Shown here in pieces: positions 54,854 to 64,000 of a stretch of 64,000 nt of DNA. This DNA is from Rubripirellula sp. GTDB taxonomy: Bacteria > Planctomycetota > Planctomycetia > Pirellulales > Pirellulaceae. The notes beneath the pieces were generated by a model. It saw only the letters and a program-made list of their open reading frames with translations, did not search any database and had not been told where the DNA came from. A program made the translations under genes and the position numbers. Positions within the stretch are counted from its first letter, which is position 1; each line of letters begins with the position of its first letter. The stretch covers positions 62,001 through 126,000 of the forward strand of contig JAPKCI010000001.1 in the NCBI GenBank assembly GCA_028823035.1. The letters are read 5' to 3'.

Positions 54854-57259
54854 GTGACGTTCCTGAATGCAACCCTACTGTTCGGTCTGGCGGCGATAGC
54901 CGTTCCGGTCTTGCTACATCTAATCGCCCGGCGTGAGCCTCGAAAAGTTGTTTTTCCCTCGATCCGTTTTCTGACCAAACGTGTTGAATCAAATCGCAGC
55001 CGCCTGCGGGTACGCCGCTGGTGGTTGCTGGCCCTGCGAATCTTGGCGGTAGGCATGCTCGCGATTGCACTCGCCCGACCGGCAATCCACCAGTCCTTAT
55101 CGATCACCTGGCTGACTATCGGGTTATGTTCGCTACTGGGAATCGTTTTGCTACTGATGGCAACCGTTGCACTTTCCCGAGGGCAAGCCAAAACCACTAC
55201 CTATGGACTTGGCGCTGCCGCCGCAGCGGTTCTGTTAATCTCGCTGATTTGGGGAAGCTACACCTATGCTTCAGGACCCGCGCCATCAATCGACACGACT
55301 GAACCTGTCGCGATCGCGATCATTCTGGATAATTCACCCACTTCGGCCTGGAATAGCGCGGATGACAATCGAATCAGCCGCATGAAGGATGTGGCAACGT
55401 GGATGGTGACTCGGTTACCTCGCACCAGCCGCGTTGCGATTATCGATCGGTCTTCTCAAGTGGCGTCGTTCTCCATGGACACGACGAATGCGGTTTCCAA
55501 GATTGAACAACTTCAGGCGCTCGATACAACCCAGTCGATCACATCACGACTGGATGCTGCCGCACGTCTGGTGCGAACCAGCGAATTGCCCAATCGGCAA
55601 ATTCTGTTGCTGAGCGACTTGACTGAGTCAACGTGGGCTGACGTAGTGAATGACAGCAGCATGGTCACATTGCTGGACGAAAAACCCTCGATCGCACTGA
55701 CGATCTTTGACCTCGGGGATTTTGAAGGATTCAATCGGTCACTTTCGATCCCAAAGTTTGCTGATAACACACCGCCCCGAGGCTCACCCATCTCGGTATC
55801 GACTACACTTGATTTCGATTCGTTCGACGCCACTGAAAATGATTCTGTCACCGCAGAACTTCAGATGTATGACCGCGACCCGGCCCTGCCGGTGATCCGC
55901 GACGGGGCTGTCATCCTGCCTAAATTCCAGAGTTTCGACCGAACAAGTGTTCGAGTGGCAAATGGCGGATCGAGTGAACTGCTACTGACGATTCCCGCGC
56001 TCGATACAGGTACTCACCACGGACGAATAAAACTGGTGGGTGACGACGGAATCGCGGTTGATGATTGCCGCTATTTCACCCTGCAAGTTTTGCCGCCCTC
56101 CAAGGTACTACTGGTCTGTGATGATACTGACGAGTCACGTGTCATCAGCCAAACCATGACTGCATCCACCGGATTAGGCGATGAAGAAAATGCAGAGTTC
56201 CGGGTCGAAAGAATCGGATTTACTGACCTGTCGGCAGTACGACTCACAGACTTCAAATCCATCCTCCTGCTCAACCCCACAAACGAAGTTCTTCAAGACT
56301 CAACCATTGCTGAATACACCGCGACCGGGGGCGGAGTCTTTGTCTCTTTAGGACCAGCGGCAACCGGTTCCAACATTGAGTCGGGATACACACCAACGCT
56401 GATGCGGCGGTGGCGAGTACCAGCACCGGGTACCTTTTTCCAAATCACGCCCACTAGCAACCCGGTCACTTCCGTACTCGCTAACAACACCCCATGGAGC
56501 GATTTTCGCGTGCAGCAGTACTGGCAGTTGAAGCCAGCCGAGAATGACGCGGTCCTGATTCAATACGCCGGTACTGATCATCCGGCCATGACATCGAGAA
56601 TCGTACCCAACGAATCGGGCGGAACCTCTGGTCGTGTGCTGGTCGTGAGTACACCGATCCCCGGTTTGTCGGCCGATTCCCGAAACTGGAACACGCTGTT
56701 CGGTACCGACCCTTGGCCGGCGTGGTTGCTGACGCGGCAGAGCATCGAATATTTGACACAACGGGGAAACAACGAATCGATGTTGCTTGTTGGCAGACCC
56801 AAAGTCATCGCCACTGAACCACTTGACCAGAACCGCAGTTTGAATGCGACAAGGGATGAATCGAACCAGACGCTGCGAATCCAAATCTTTCCACCTGACG
56901 ATCAACCTCCCATTCCACTCAACGTCGCTCCCAACGCGAAGCAAGTCACCTTTTACGACACGTCACGGGTCGGAATCTACTGGATTCGTGGACGACAGCC
57001 AGGCGAAGGTTTCTCCACCAATCTGCCTCCCAATGCGATTTCGCTCGCCAGAATTGGCGGAGACGAACTGGACCAGATTTTTGCACCTGAACGATACGAT
57101 CTGGTAACGGACCGTGAAGGCATCGAGTTTGCCGAAAACAAGGCTACCCAACGTGTATCGTTACACTCACCGGCGATTCTGTTCGCGTTGGCTCTGTTTC
57201 TGTTGGAACAGATCTTGGGAAATCGTTTTTATCGCTCGCGAAATACCTCTGCTCCCTGA
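54854..57259 (+). CDS. BatA-type VWA-containing membrane protein
   Basis: An 801-residue protein beginning at a GTG. The N-terminus (FLNATLLFGLAAIAVPVLLH, LIARREPRKVVFPSIRFL) is the BatA/aerotolerance-regulator domain, with membrane helices at about 4-24, 57-77 and 85-145. A VWA-like domain follows (AIAIILDNSPTSAWNSADDN; QILLLSDLTEST), then a beta-sandwich and a GATase-like region (KVLLVCDDTDESRVISQTMT; TATGGGVFVSLGPAATG), and a C-terminal helix (ILFALALFLLEQILG). It would work with the MoxR and DUF58 proteins upstream. Confidence 0.9.
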   Translation: MTFLNATLLFGLAAIAVPVLLHLIARREPRKVVFPSIRFLTKRVESNRSRLRVRRWWLLALRILAVGMLAIALARPAIHQSLSITWLTIGLCSLLGIVLLLMATVALSRGQAKTTTYGLGAAAAAVLLISLIWGSYTYASGPAPSIDTTEPVAIAIILDNSPTSAWNSADDNRISRMKDVATWMVTRLPRTSRVAIIDRSSQVASFSMDTTNAVSKIEQLQALDTTQSITSRLDAAARLVRTSELPNRQILLLSDLTESTWADVVNDSSMVTLLDEKPSIALTIFDLGDFEGFNRSLSIPKFADNTPPRGSPISVSTTLDFDSFDATENDSVTAELQMYDRDPALPVIRDGAVILPKFQSFDRTSVRVANGGSSELLLTIPALDTGTHHGRIKLVGDDGIAVDDCRYFTLQVLPPSKVLLVCDDTDESRVISQTMTASTGLGDEENAEFRVERIGFTDLSAVRLTDFKSILLLNPTNEVLQDSTIAEYTATGGGVFVSLGPAATGSNIESGYTPTLMRRWRVPAPGTFFQITPTSNPVTSVLANNTPWSDFRVQQYWQLKPAENDAVLIQYAGTDHPAMTSRIVPNESGGTSGRVLVVSTPIPGLSADSRNWNTLFGTDPWPAWLLTRQSIEYLTQRGNNESMLLVGRPKVIATEPLDQNRSLNATRDESNQTLRIQIFPPDDQPPIPLNVAPNAKQVTFYDTSRVGIYWIRGRQPGEGFSTNLPPNAISLARIGGDELDQIFAPERYDLVTDREGIEFAENKATQRVSLHSPAILFALALFLLEQILGNRFYRSRNTSAP

Positions 57260-57729
57260 ATATCCCGTCACCGACGGCAGCACGGGTACCAAGAATGCGG
57301 GCACCGACAAAGCCAGGGCCACAAAGCAATTGCTGTCACAAGAACGGTATCTTTCGAGAATAAACGGGGTTCGGGTTAGAAAAACCGACTCCTTCAGCGC
57401 TGCCACAAATCGATCCGCAACCATTTTGGTTGGGAATCAGACCATTTGTAGCCCCAATCTGCAGGCTAACCCGATCTCTAGAGCGAGTCATTTAGCCAAT
57501 TCAGGTACGATGAAGCGGATGAGTTCCGCCAGTAGGGTCAAGACGAATCGCTTTTTCCGTTGCGAGCAAGCCAAAAATGCCTGTAAACTGACCGTGATCC
57601 GAACATTCGACAAATGGAATGCCATTGGGTGAGGCGGTGAAGCCGTTTGAAGTAGACCACTCGAGTCATCAGCGGTAATTTACCGTCTAACAACACCCCA
57701 CATCGAAACCGAGTCGCTTCCGTCGGCTC
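57260..57729. other. Intergenic region before the RND-type gene
   Basis: About 470 bases. Frames here (for example 57114-57632 plus, 57167-57424 minus) have no recognisable sequence. No terminator or promoter could be assigned. Confidence 0.4.
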
Positions 57730-60700
57730 ATGCAACTAGCGTCCTCCATGAATCAACGTCCACTGCTTGAGCGACGTAGCCCATTGAGGATCAATTATGC
57801 GCTGCTCATTCTGGTTGCATTCTTCTTTCTCCTGCCATCGGGCTTTCGGGCTGCAAGGCTGAGCCTGAGCCAAAAAGAAAACGATGTAAAAGACTGGTTG
57901 CCCAGTGACTTTCCTGAAACTGCCGAACTGGAGTGGTTTGCCGATCACTTTGCGGGCGAGAGTTTCGTATTGGCCACTTGGCCCGGATGTGTCAGTGGCG
58001 ACCAGCGACTGAAGTTGCTCGAGCAGAAATTATTGCACGAGAGTGACACCTTTGACCCATCTGCCGATTTCCCGCTGGAACTTGCTGAAAGCTACCGACG
58101 GGCCAAGCAGGTCGGCAATGAGTTGCAACTGCTGCTCGCTGGCAGTGATTTTTACAACTGGGGTGGCGAAGAGGAAAAATGGCTCAGCACGCCGGATGGA
58201 CAATGGTACTACATCAAGCCGAACGGCCATCTCTATCGCTGGGACGAAGCCAGTAATGGTCCGGCAGCCATTGGTCGCCAAATTCGAAAGTCGCTGGGCA
58301 ACTACAAACTCAACGGTACCTTCGTGACTGGCTTCGGCGAGCCACCCAGTGAGACGCAGTTCACGAATCCTTTCTACAACAATCCCTCAATCATTTGTGC
58401 GACTCTGTTTCACTCGGTCCAAACGGGTGATTCGATCCTCGATGAATTGGCTCGCGAGGGTGGTCCATTATGGCCCATCGATCTGACGGACCAAGACCGC
58501 AGGTCAACTGTAGCGCGGCGTCGCGCCATGGAACGACTCACTGGGACACTTTTTGCGCCTGCGATCAACGTCGATTTCGAATGGACAGCCGAAGCATTCC
58601 GCAATGCCCTTCCCGAAAGTCAACAAGAACAATTACCGGAAGCGTTTGATGACTTGGTGCAATTCCACCTCAACGAGATTCTGGCAAAGGACTTTGAAGC
58701 GTCACTGGACCAACTGAAACAGGCACCACTGAAGGTCAGAACGGACGCCTGGTACGCTATTCATGATGCGATTGAAGTCCAACCGCCTCCGCGATTGACA
58801 TGCGTCCTGATCACGCTGACTGATTTGGCGAAAGACAATCTCGGGTACGCTCTGGGTCGGGGAATCATGGGCCAACCGCGTGGTCGCCTGTTGACTCTGG
58901 CAGCAGAATCAGGTGTGCAGCCTCCCGCACCGCCTTCGATGGCCCCTCCACCTTTCAATCGAGCGCCCGTCGAATCGGTTGACGGTAAACCACCCCTGCG
59001 AATTGGTGGCCCCCCGGTCGACAACACAGCAATCGATGAAGAGGGAACTGTCACGCTGGTACGGTTGGTCGGCTACAGCATCGTGCTGGGAATTGTGCTG
59101 TCTTATATCTGCTTCGGCAGCGTCAAAATCACCTTAATGGTCTTCATTGTCGGTGGTTGCTCAGCGATGCTCAGCATGGCAATGGTCTGGTGGACCTCAG
59201 GCAAAGTCGACGCGATCTTGTTGAGCATGCCTTCACTTGTGTATGTGCTCGGGATCTCGGGGGCAATTCACGTCGTCAACTATTACCGTGACGAGGTGCG
59301 GATCCGCGGAAAAGCTGGCGCTCCTGGGCGAGCATTGCGACATGCACTGCTACCTTGCACACTGGCTTCGATCACCACTGCGATCGGTCTGGCATCGCTG
59401 TTCACCAGCAACCTGGCACCGATCAGCAACTTTGGTTTCTATTCAGCGATCGGCGTGATCATGACGCTGGCCGTCCTGTTCTCTTACTTGCCGGCCGCTC
59501 TACAGGTTTTTGCACCAAAATTTGAAGGGTCAGATGAAACGGTATCGACTTCGCCGCCCGAAAGTCGCCTGTCGGACTGGTGGGCTGCGGTTGGTCGCTG
59601 GATCACCTCACACCATGCCATGGTCAGCAGTGCGTGCCTGCTGCTGCTTGCGGTTTGCTCACTCGGACTCCTGAACATCAAGACGTCCGTTCAATTGTTG
59701 AAGTTATTCGATCCCGATTCAAGAATCATCCATGACTACGGTTGGCTGGAAGACAATTTTGGCAAACTGGTCCCAATGGAACTCATTGTTCGTGTGCCGC
59801 CCTCAATGCAAGCCGAGTATTCGGTAGACGGCACTGAAAACACCGGTAATGACAACTCGAAAGCCAGTGAACCCTCTATCCAGTCTTTGACAATGCTGGA
59901 ACGCGTTGAAGCTATCTCGCGAATTCGAACCGTAGTGAATCGGACTCTCGGTGAGCCAGGCCGCGGCGTGGTCGGGCAGGTCACAAGTGCCAATACCGTG
60001 CTGCCACCGCTGCCCGCACCGAGCAACAGCTACAGTCCGATCCGAGCCAAGTTCAATCGCGAGTTGCTGGCCGGACGACAAGACCTGCGTGACAACGACT
60101 ATTTGAGGCTGGAAAAATCTGATGGACCCGCCGAAAGCGAACTCTGGAGGATCAGCCTGCGGGTCGCCGCACTTTCAGATGTGGACTACGGATACTTCAT
60201 TTCGACTCTGCGGGAATCTGTCGAACCTGTTCTGCGAGCCTACGATACACGGGACGAAATCCTTCAGCGGCTCACCACCGATCAAGACGGTGAACCGAAG
60301 AAACTCGATTCGAAATCACGGATTTTAGTGGTTAGCGAGGACCGTCCGGCAACGCTTCTTAACGCTGAACTGATTTATCCCGATGGTCAGATCAATCGCA
60401 AAGCGACCTACAACGCAACGCTCGCTGAGCTGCTCAATGGTGAGAGACTCGAAGCCCCCAGTTGGCTCAATGTATCAGCGGAAAAAGCAGAGGCCCTGAC
60501 CTCCAATCCGAAATGGTCTGATTCCTTGAAAAAATTCGACGCGATTGTCTGGCTCGGCAGCGACGTTTTCAAGAAAGAAGATTTTGAAGCCTCGGGCAAT
60601 TTCATTGACGCGACGAGCATTCGCGACAAAGTCATTACGCCAAAACTTACGTCGGAACGAATTCCCGATGTGATCGGAAGCGGTCCGATCCAGGTCATCT

Positions 60701-61491
60701 ACACAGGAGTCGTTCCTGTTGTCTACAAGGCGCAACGAACGCTTTTGACCAGCTTGACTCACTCGATCGCGATGGCATTCGTCCTGATTGCTCTGGTGAT
60801 GATTTGGCTACTCAATCCAGGCCGCCTGCCCGTTGGATGGATGAAACCCAGCAATCTGGGAAATGGATTGGCAGCAGGACTCATCTCAATGATTCCAAAC
60901 GTCTTTCCTGTTTTGATTGTCTTTGGCGTGATGTGCCATTTGAACATCGAAATTGACATCGGAACCATGATGACCGCATCCGTCGCAATGGGCGTTGCCG
61001 TCGATGACACCATTCACTTCCTATCGTGGTTCCGTGCCCATCTCGATGAGGGGATGAGTCGCGTGGAAGCTGTGATTCAGTCGTATCGCAGGGTCGGCCC
61101 CGCCATGACACAAACGACAATCGTCGGAGGACTGGGGCTGTTTGTATTTGCTCTGTCAACCTTCACTCCGACACAACGTTTCGGCACTTTGATGCTGGTG
61201 ATGTTGTTAGCCGCCTTGGTTGGCGACCTGATCCTGCTGCCAGCGTTGTTGGCAGGTCCGGCTGGTCGCTTCTTCAAGCCACGCGATCAACGACGTGCAA
61301 AACCAACTGACTCTGTCAAAACAACCGCTACACAGCAGCACGATTCTGTTGAGATGGAGGTTGTCACACCCAATACCGCCAAAACGCCGTCCAACGCACC
61401 TGCAGCCGCCGAAGAAGACGATGCTGTGCCTCACCTGCGGTTGCACTTTCCCCGCAAAGACCCGGCTCACCGGATCAAGCGCAGGCAATAA
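57730..61491 (+). CDS. Large RND/MMPL-type membrane transporter
   Basis: A 1253-residue protein of the RND superfamily. One N-terminal helix (ALLILVAFFFLLPSGFRA, about 25-42) is followed by a long extracytoplasmic domain, including a Pro-rich stretch near 395-420; then five to six helices at about 440-600 (GYSIVLGIVLSYICFGSV; TLMVFIVGGCSAMLSMAMV), a second extracytoplasmic domain, and helices at about 1010-1180 with the charged motif MGVAVDDTIHFLSWFRAHLD (proton-relay-type Asp pair) and PAMTQTTIVGGLGLFVFALS. The organisation is that of MMPL/hopanoid-type exporters of lipidic molecules. Substrate unknown. The start could be the in-frame ATG at 57748. Confidence 0.88.
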   Translation: MQLASSMNQRPLLERRSPLRINYALLILVAFFFLLPSGFRAARLSLSQKENDVKDWLPSDFPETAELEWFADHFAGESFVLATWPGCVSGDQRLKLLEQKLLHESDTFDPSADFPLELAESYRRAKQVGNELQLLLAGSDFYNWGGEEEKWLSTPDGQWYYIKPNGHLYRWDEASNGPAAIGRQIRKSLGNYKLNGTFVTGFGEPPSETQFTNPFYNNPSIICATLFHSVQTGDSILDELAREGGPLWPIDLTDQDRRSTVARRRAMERLTGTLFAPAINVDFEWTAEAFRNALPESQQEQLPEAFDDLVQFHLNEILAKDFEASLDQLKQAPLKVRTDAWYAIHDAIEVQPPPRLTCVLITLTDLAKDNLGYALGRGIMGQPRGRLLTLAAESGVQPPAPPSMAPPPFNRAPVESVDGKPPLRIGGPPVDNTAIDEEGTVTLVRLVGYSIVLGIVLSYICFGSVKITLMVFIVGGCSAMLSMAMVWWTSGKVDAILLSMPSLVYVLGISGAIHVVNYYRDEVRIRGKAGAPGRALRHALLPCTLASITTAIGLASLFTSNLAPISNFGFYSAIGVIMTLAVLFSYLPAALQVFAPKFEGSDETVSTSPPESRLSDWWAAVGRWITSHHAMVSSACLLLLAVCSLGLLNIKTSVQLLKLFDPDSRIIHDYGWLEDNFGKLVPMELIVRVPPSMQAEYSVDGTENTGNDNSKASEPSIQSLTMLERVEAISRIRTVVNRTLGEPGRGVVGQVTSANTVLPPLPAPSNSYSPIRAKFNRELLAGRQDLRDNDYLRLEKSDGPAESELWRISLRVAALSDVDYGYFISTLRESVEPVLRAYDTRDEILQRLTTDQDGEPKKLDSKSRILVVSEDRPATLLNAELIYPDGQINRKATYNATLAELLNGERLEAPSWLNVSAEKAEALTSNPKWSDSLKKFDAIVWLGSDVFKKEDFEASGNFIDATSIRDKVITPKLTSERIPDVIGSGPIQVIYTGVVPVVYKAQRTLLTSLTHSIAMAFVLIALVMIWLLNPGRLPVGWMKPSNLGNGLAAGLISMIPNVFPVLIVFGVMCHLNIEIDIGTMMTASVAMGVAVDDTIHFLSWFRAHLDEGMSRVEAVIQSYRRVGPAMTQTTIVGGLGLFVFALSTFTPTQRFGTLMLVMLLAALVGDLILLPALLAGPAGRFFKPRDQRRAKPTDSVKTTATQQHDSVEMEVVTPNTAKTPSNAPAAAEEDDAVPHLRLHFPRKDPAHRIKRRQ

Positions 61492-61531
61492 AAAACGCCT
61501 CTGGATCGGCCATTCGCCAATCCAGAGACGC
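61490..61531 (-). terminator. Rho-independent terminator of the oxidoreductase gene
   Basis: Read on the minus strand, an 11-base-pair stem with one G-U pair (61496-61506 with 61520-61530) is followed by a T-run (complement of 61490-61495). It lies just after the oxidoreductase stop at 61558 and at the very end of the convergent RND-type gene. Confidence 0.85.
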
Positions 61532-61557
61532 TGTTGTTGTCAAAGCTACCGCAGCAA

Positions 61558-62868
61558 TCAGGAAGCAAACGGATCGTACTCGCCTGGGACTGGTACGGGG
61601 TACAAGCCGTCTTCACCTGGCAGGGTTGGGGGTGGTGTGTCCAACTTGTAGTTGTCAATTCCTGGTGCCAACTCACGGCCACGTGCCAACAAGTCGTCCC
61701 ACTTCAAAACCTTGCCGCTGTAGCAGGCTTCGCGACCAAGAATCGCCGTGAAGGTCGATTTAGCACCGTACTCGCCCTCGTTGTAGATCTCACCTCTCAT
61801 GAGAGCCTCGATCAGATCGTGCTGTTCCTGCTGGTGACCATTCGGGCTGTTTCCAGTGAATTTCCAGCTGGTTTCACCCTCAATCGATCCGCTTGGGTTT
61901 GCAGTACCCTTGGTACCGTGAACCGCTTCACCAACCTTGTTCCAGGCACCACGCAGGTGACGACCCTGACTGAACATTTTCGTTCCATCAGAGAAGGTGT
62001 ACTCACAGAAGGTATGGTCGAAAATCTGTGATTTCGACGCATCACCACCCATTCTCATTTCACGTCCACCCATGCCGTTGCACTCAACAGGATACTCACC
62101 TTTGACCCAGCAACCGACATCGAGATTATGGATGTGTTGCTCACAAATCTGGTCACCTGACAACCAGTTGAAGTGATACCAGTTATTGGTCTGGAACTGC
62201 ATTTCGCTCATCTCGGGAGTCCGGTTGCGATACCAGATGCCCCCGCCATTCCAATAAACCCGTTGAGCAATGACGTCACCGATCGCTCCGTCATGAATCC
62301 GATCGATCGTCTCCATGTACCGGGGCTCGTGGCGGCGCTGCAAGCCAATGCCCACCATCAGTTTTTTCTTCTTGGATTCTTCAACCGCGTCCAGAACGCG
62401 GCGTATTCCAACGGCGTCCGCAGCAACCGGCTTTTCCATGAAAATATGGCGGCCCTTGCTGACGGCGTATTCAAACTGCTGTGGTTTGTAACCCGGAGGG
62501 GTTGCGATGATCACCAGATCACAATCAACATCAATTGCTTTCTTGTATCCGTCCAGCCCACCAAAGATCCGCTCATCGGGAACGTCAACCTTGTCCTTAT
62601 TGTCGCCTTTGCCCAGTCGGGAAATTGCACTTTTGGCTTTTGCTTCAAATGGATCAGCGACAGCAACCAGCTTGACATTTCCTTTGGTATTCATGATCTG
62701 TGCCGCAGCTCCACTACCACGCCCGCCGCAACCGATCAGCACGAAGCGAATCGTATCGCTACCAGCTGCGTGGGCGGTCTTGGCGATGGTGCTAGTCAAC
62801 GCGGCACCTGCTGCAGCAGCCGTTGATGACTTCAGGAAAGTTCGCCGATTAGAATCGTTTTGCGTCAT
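61558..62868 (-). CDS. Tat-exported Gfo/Idh/MocA-family oxidoreductase
   Basis: A 436-residue protein starting with a twin-arginine signal (SNRRTFLKSSTAAAAGAALT; cleavage expected near AHA-A). The mature enzyme has a Rossmann motif (RFVLIGCGGRGSGAAAQIM), DLVIIATPPGYKPQQ and GRHIFMEKPVAADAVG (the EKP signature). Downstream GIGLQRRHEPRYMETIDRIH and HIHNLDVGCW are typical of the planctomycete exported branch. These fold with NAD(P) before Tat export; the substrate is probably a sugar or polyol. Monocistronic, with a terminator at 61490-61531. Confidence 0.94.
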   Translation of the reverse strand: MTQNDSNRRTFLKSSTAAAAGAALTSTIAKTAHAAGSDTIRFVLIGCGGRGSGAAAQIMNTKGNVKLVAVADPFEAKAKSAISRLGKGDNKDKVDVPDERIFGGLDGYKKAIDVDCDLVIIATPPGYKPQQFEYAVSKGRHIFMEKPVAADAVGIRRVLDAVEESKKKKLMVGIGLQRRHEPRYMETIDRIHDGAIGDVIAQRVYWNGGGIWYRNRTPEMSEMQFQTNNWYHFNWLSGDQICEQHIHNLDVGCWVKGEYPVECNGMGGREMRMGGDASKSQIFDHTFCEYTFSDGTKMFSQGRHLRGAWNKVGEAVHGTKGTANPSGSIEGETSWKFTGNSPNGHQQEQHDLIEALMRGEIYNEGEYGAKSTFTAILGREACYSGKVLKWDDLLARGRELAPGIDNYKLDTPPPTLPGEDGLYPVPVPGEYDPFAS

Positions 62869-63043
62869 TTATATCCTCGAAGGGGTTGAGGTTGGATACA
62901 GAGGGGGAAAGGAGGAATTCGTTTGATTTACCTGAATTGTAAACAGGGATAGTCAAAAAATGGGGATGGGTCCGCCCGGTTTTCGGCAATTTGCCACTGA
63001 TCGAACCGAGAACCATACCCTGACAAGATGCCCCACCAGCCAG

Positions 63044-64000
63044 TCACAAAGCCAAAATTCTGGTGCAAACATGCTGCATCCTCGGTAAATGGAAGGGTCC
63101 TTTCCACAAGTTACCCTTCAATGTCGAGGTCACGCGGCCGGTACGGTCAAGGTAACCAAACCATTCACCATGCTCGGGATCGGGAAAGTGCTGGTATGCC
63201 CACTGATGAATCTGTTGATGCCAATCGGCATACTTTTGATTCCCCGTGAGCCGATACGCCAGCAACGTGGCAATGATCGCCTCGCACTGGGGCCACCAGA
63301 ATTTCATGTCATGCCAGTACTCCTGTACAGGATGCCCGTGCAAGTCCACGAAATAGAGGATTCCACCATACTCGGCATCCCAACCCCGCTGCCACATCCA
63401 ATCCAGCATTTGGCAACCCATATCGATCAGGGACGAATCTTCTCGGTGAGCCCCTTCCCACATCAAAAACCAGGCACCTTCGATCGCATGCCCCGGGTTC
63501 AGCGTCCGGCCATCAAAATGGTCAATCACCTGTCCCTCAAGGCCCACAGTCTCCATGACACAATTCAGCTCGGGCTTGAGATGAAATCTCTGAATCGTCT
63601 CGATACTCTTATCAATCCAATGATCTGCGTCGTCCAGCCCGATAGAATCCCTCAGCTCCTGTGCCGTGGCGATGGTAATCATCGGAAAACCAATGGATCT
63701 TGTTGGCCGGTGATCGGTGAATTTTGGCGGTGTGTCAACGGGATCGAGATTGTGCTGTAAAAACTGCTGAAAAGCTTTGGAGGCACGGTCGGCGTAGTCC
63801 TGGTTCCCGGTCGCCTTGGCAAGTTCTCCAAAGGCTATCGCGGCAAAACTCTCACTGAATGCATATCTGCGTTTTCGAATGGGGGTGCCATCTCGGGTGA
63901 CATGGAACCACATGCGATGATCGGTAGGATCAAAGCAATGTTCAGTAAGAAACTCTGCTCCGTGACACGCCAGTTCCAGCCACTCATCACGAGCTTCCAG
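63044..64000 (-). CDS. AGE-family (N-acylglucosamine 2-epimerase-like) epimerase, 5' end cut
   Basis: The frame continues to the window end, so the N-terminus is missing; the visible part is about 318 residues. It matches the alpha6/alpha6-barrel AGE family: HRMWFHVTRDG, RRYAFSESFAAIAFGELAKA, LNPGHAIEGAWFLMWEGA (catalytic His region), EYWHDMKFWWPQCEAIIAT and HGEWFGYLDRTGRV (second catalytic His region). Such enzymes epimerise N-acylglucosamine, mannose or cellobiose at C2. The exact sugar cannot be decided. Located about 175 bases upstream of the exported oxidoreductase gene on the same strand. Confidence 0.9.
   Translation of the reverse strand: MEARDEWLELACHGAEFLTEHCFDPTDHRMWFHVTRDGTPIRKRRYAFSESFAAIAFGELAKATGNQDYADRASKAFQQFLQHNLDPVDTPPKFTDHRPTRSIGFPMITIATAQELRDSIGLDDADHWIDKSIETIQRFHLKPELNCVMETVGLEGQVIDHFDGRTLNPGHAIEGAWFLMWEGAHREDSSLIDMGCQMLDWMWQRGWDAEYGGILYFVDLHGHPVQEYWHDMKFWWPQCEAIIATLLAYRLTGNQKYADWHQQIHQWAYQHFPDPEHGEWFGYLDRTGRVTSTLKGNLWKGPFHLPRMQHVCTRILAL

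Noticed and set aside
54463-55197. 244-codon minus-strand frame
   Set aside because: It lies opposite the BatA-type gene and the protease remnant, is rich in Arg and Ser, and shows no family features.
62173-62826. 217-codon plus-strand frame
   Set aside because: Antisense shadow of the Tat-exported oxidoreductase gene.
63089-63760. 223-codon plus-strand frame
   Set aside because: Antisense shadow of the AGE-family epimerase gene, whose motifs are clear.

Overview
The window looks like a chromosomal segment of a planctomycete, most likely of the Pirellulaceae type. The evidence is a DUF1549/DUF1553 plus DUF1501 cytochrome-like pair, a Tat-exported Gfo/Idh/MocA oxidoreductase, a large sulfatase, PQQ-propeller and AGE-epimerase proteins, a MoxR/DUF58/BatA cluster and sparse, mostly short operons. 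No rRNA, phage, insertion sequence or CRISPR array is visible. Housekeeping genes are scattered singly: rpe, rnc, miaA, tRNA-Asp, recJ, rpmG and msrA.

Layout. 1-6 kb (minus strand): a DUF1501 gene cut by the window start, its DUF1549/1553 partner, rpe translationally coupled to a histidine-phosphatase-fold protein that has lost its catalytic residues, and a sugar-nucleotide-type SDR. 6-15.6 kb: a 1194-residue AsmA-like protein, an oxidoreductase, a PQQ-propeller protein, an alkaline phosphatase and RNase III. 15.6-18.5 kb (minus): a TPR lipoprotein, a secreted protein of unknown function, an S4 RNA-binding protein and a decayed PAS/AraC-type regulator remnant. 18.7-27 kb (plus): five 16-bp tandem repeats abutting an enolase-superfamily gene, a divergent Nramp-like transporter, a PhyH dioxygenase, a GNAT, a sulfatase-esterase fusion and miaA. 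27-31.7 kb (minus): an ABC ATPase with a large membrane partner, a stand-alone L7/L12-like protein and a tiny membrane protein. 31.9-37.2 kb (plus): tRNA-Asp with its promoter, a small conserved-looking protein, an HtrA protease and a sigma54 two-component system.

37.5-44 kb (minus) holds the most interesting locus: a HEAT-like protein, an 85-residue WXG100-like protein and a 1316-residue FtsK/EccC-like ATPase in one tight operon, preceded by a DinB-fold gene. It looks like a minimal type VII-secretion-like module lacking the usual membrane components. 44.3-49 kb: a LemA-like protein, a carboxylesterase, exported MsrA, RecJ and L33 (L33 is 54 codons). 49-57 kb: an alpha/alpha-toroid protein with a C-terminal DUF4159-like domain, diverging with overlapping start codons from MoxR-DUF58-BatA genes; the DUF58-BatA interval carries an orphan membrane protein and a truncated trypsin-like remnant. 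57.7-64 kb: a large RND/MMPL-type exporter, a Tat-exported oxidoreductase and an AGE-family epimerase cut by the window end.

All function calls come from reading motifs and recalled family features; no database search was run. Several starts were moved downstream of the longest reading frame on the basis of signal peptides and ribosome-binding sites.
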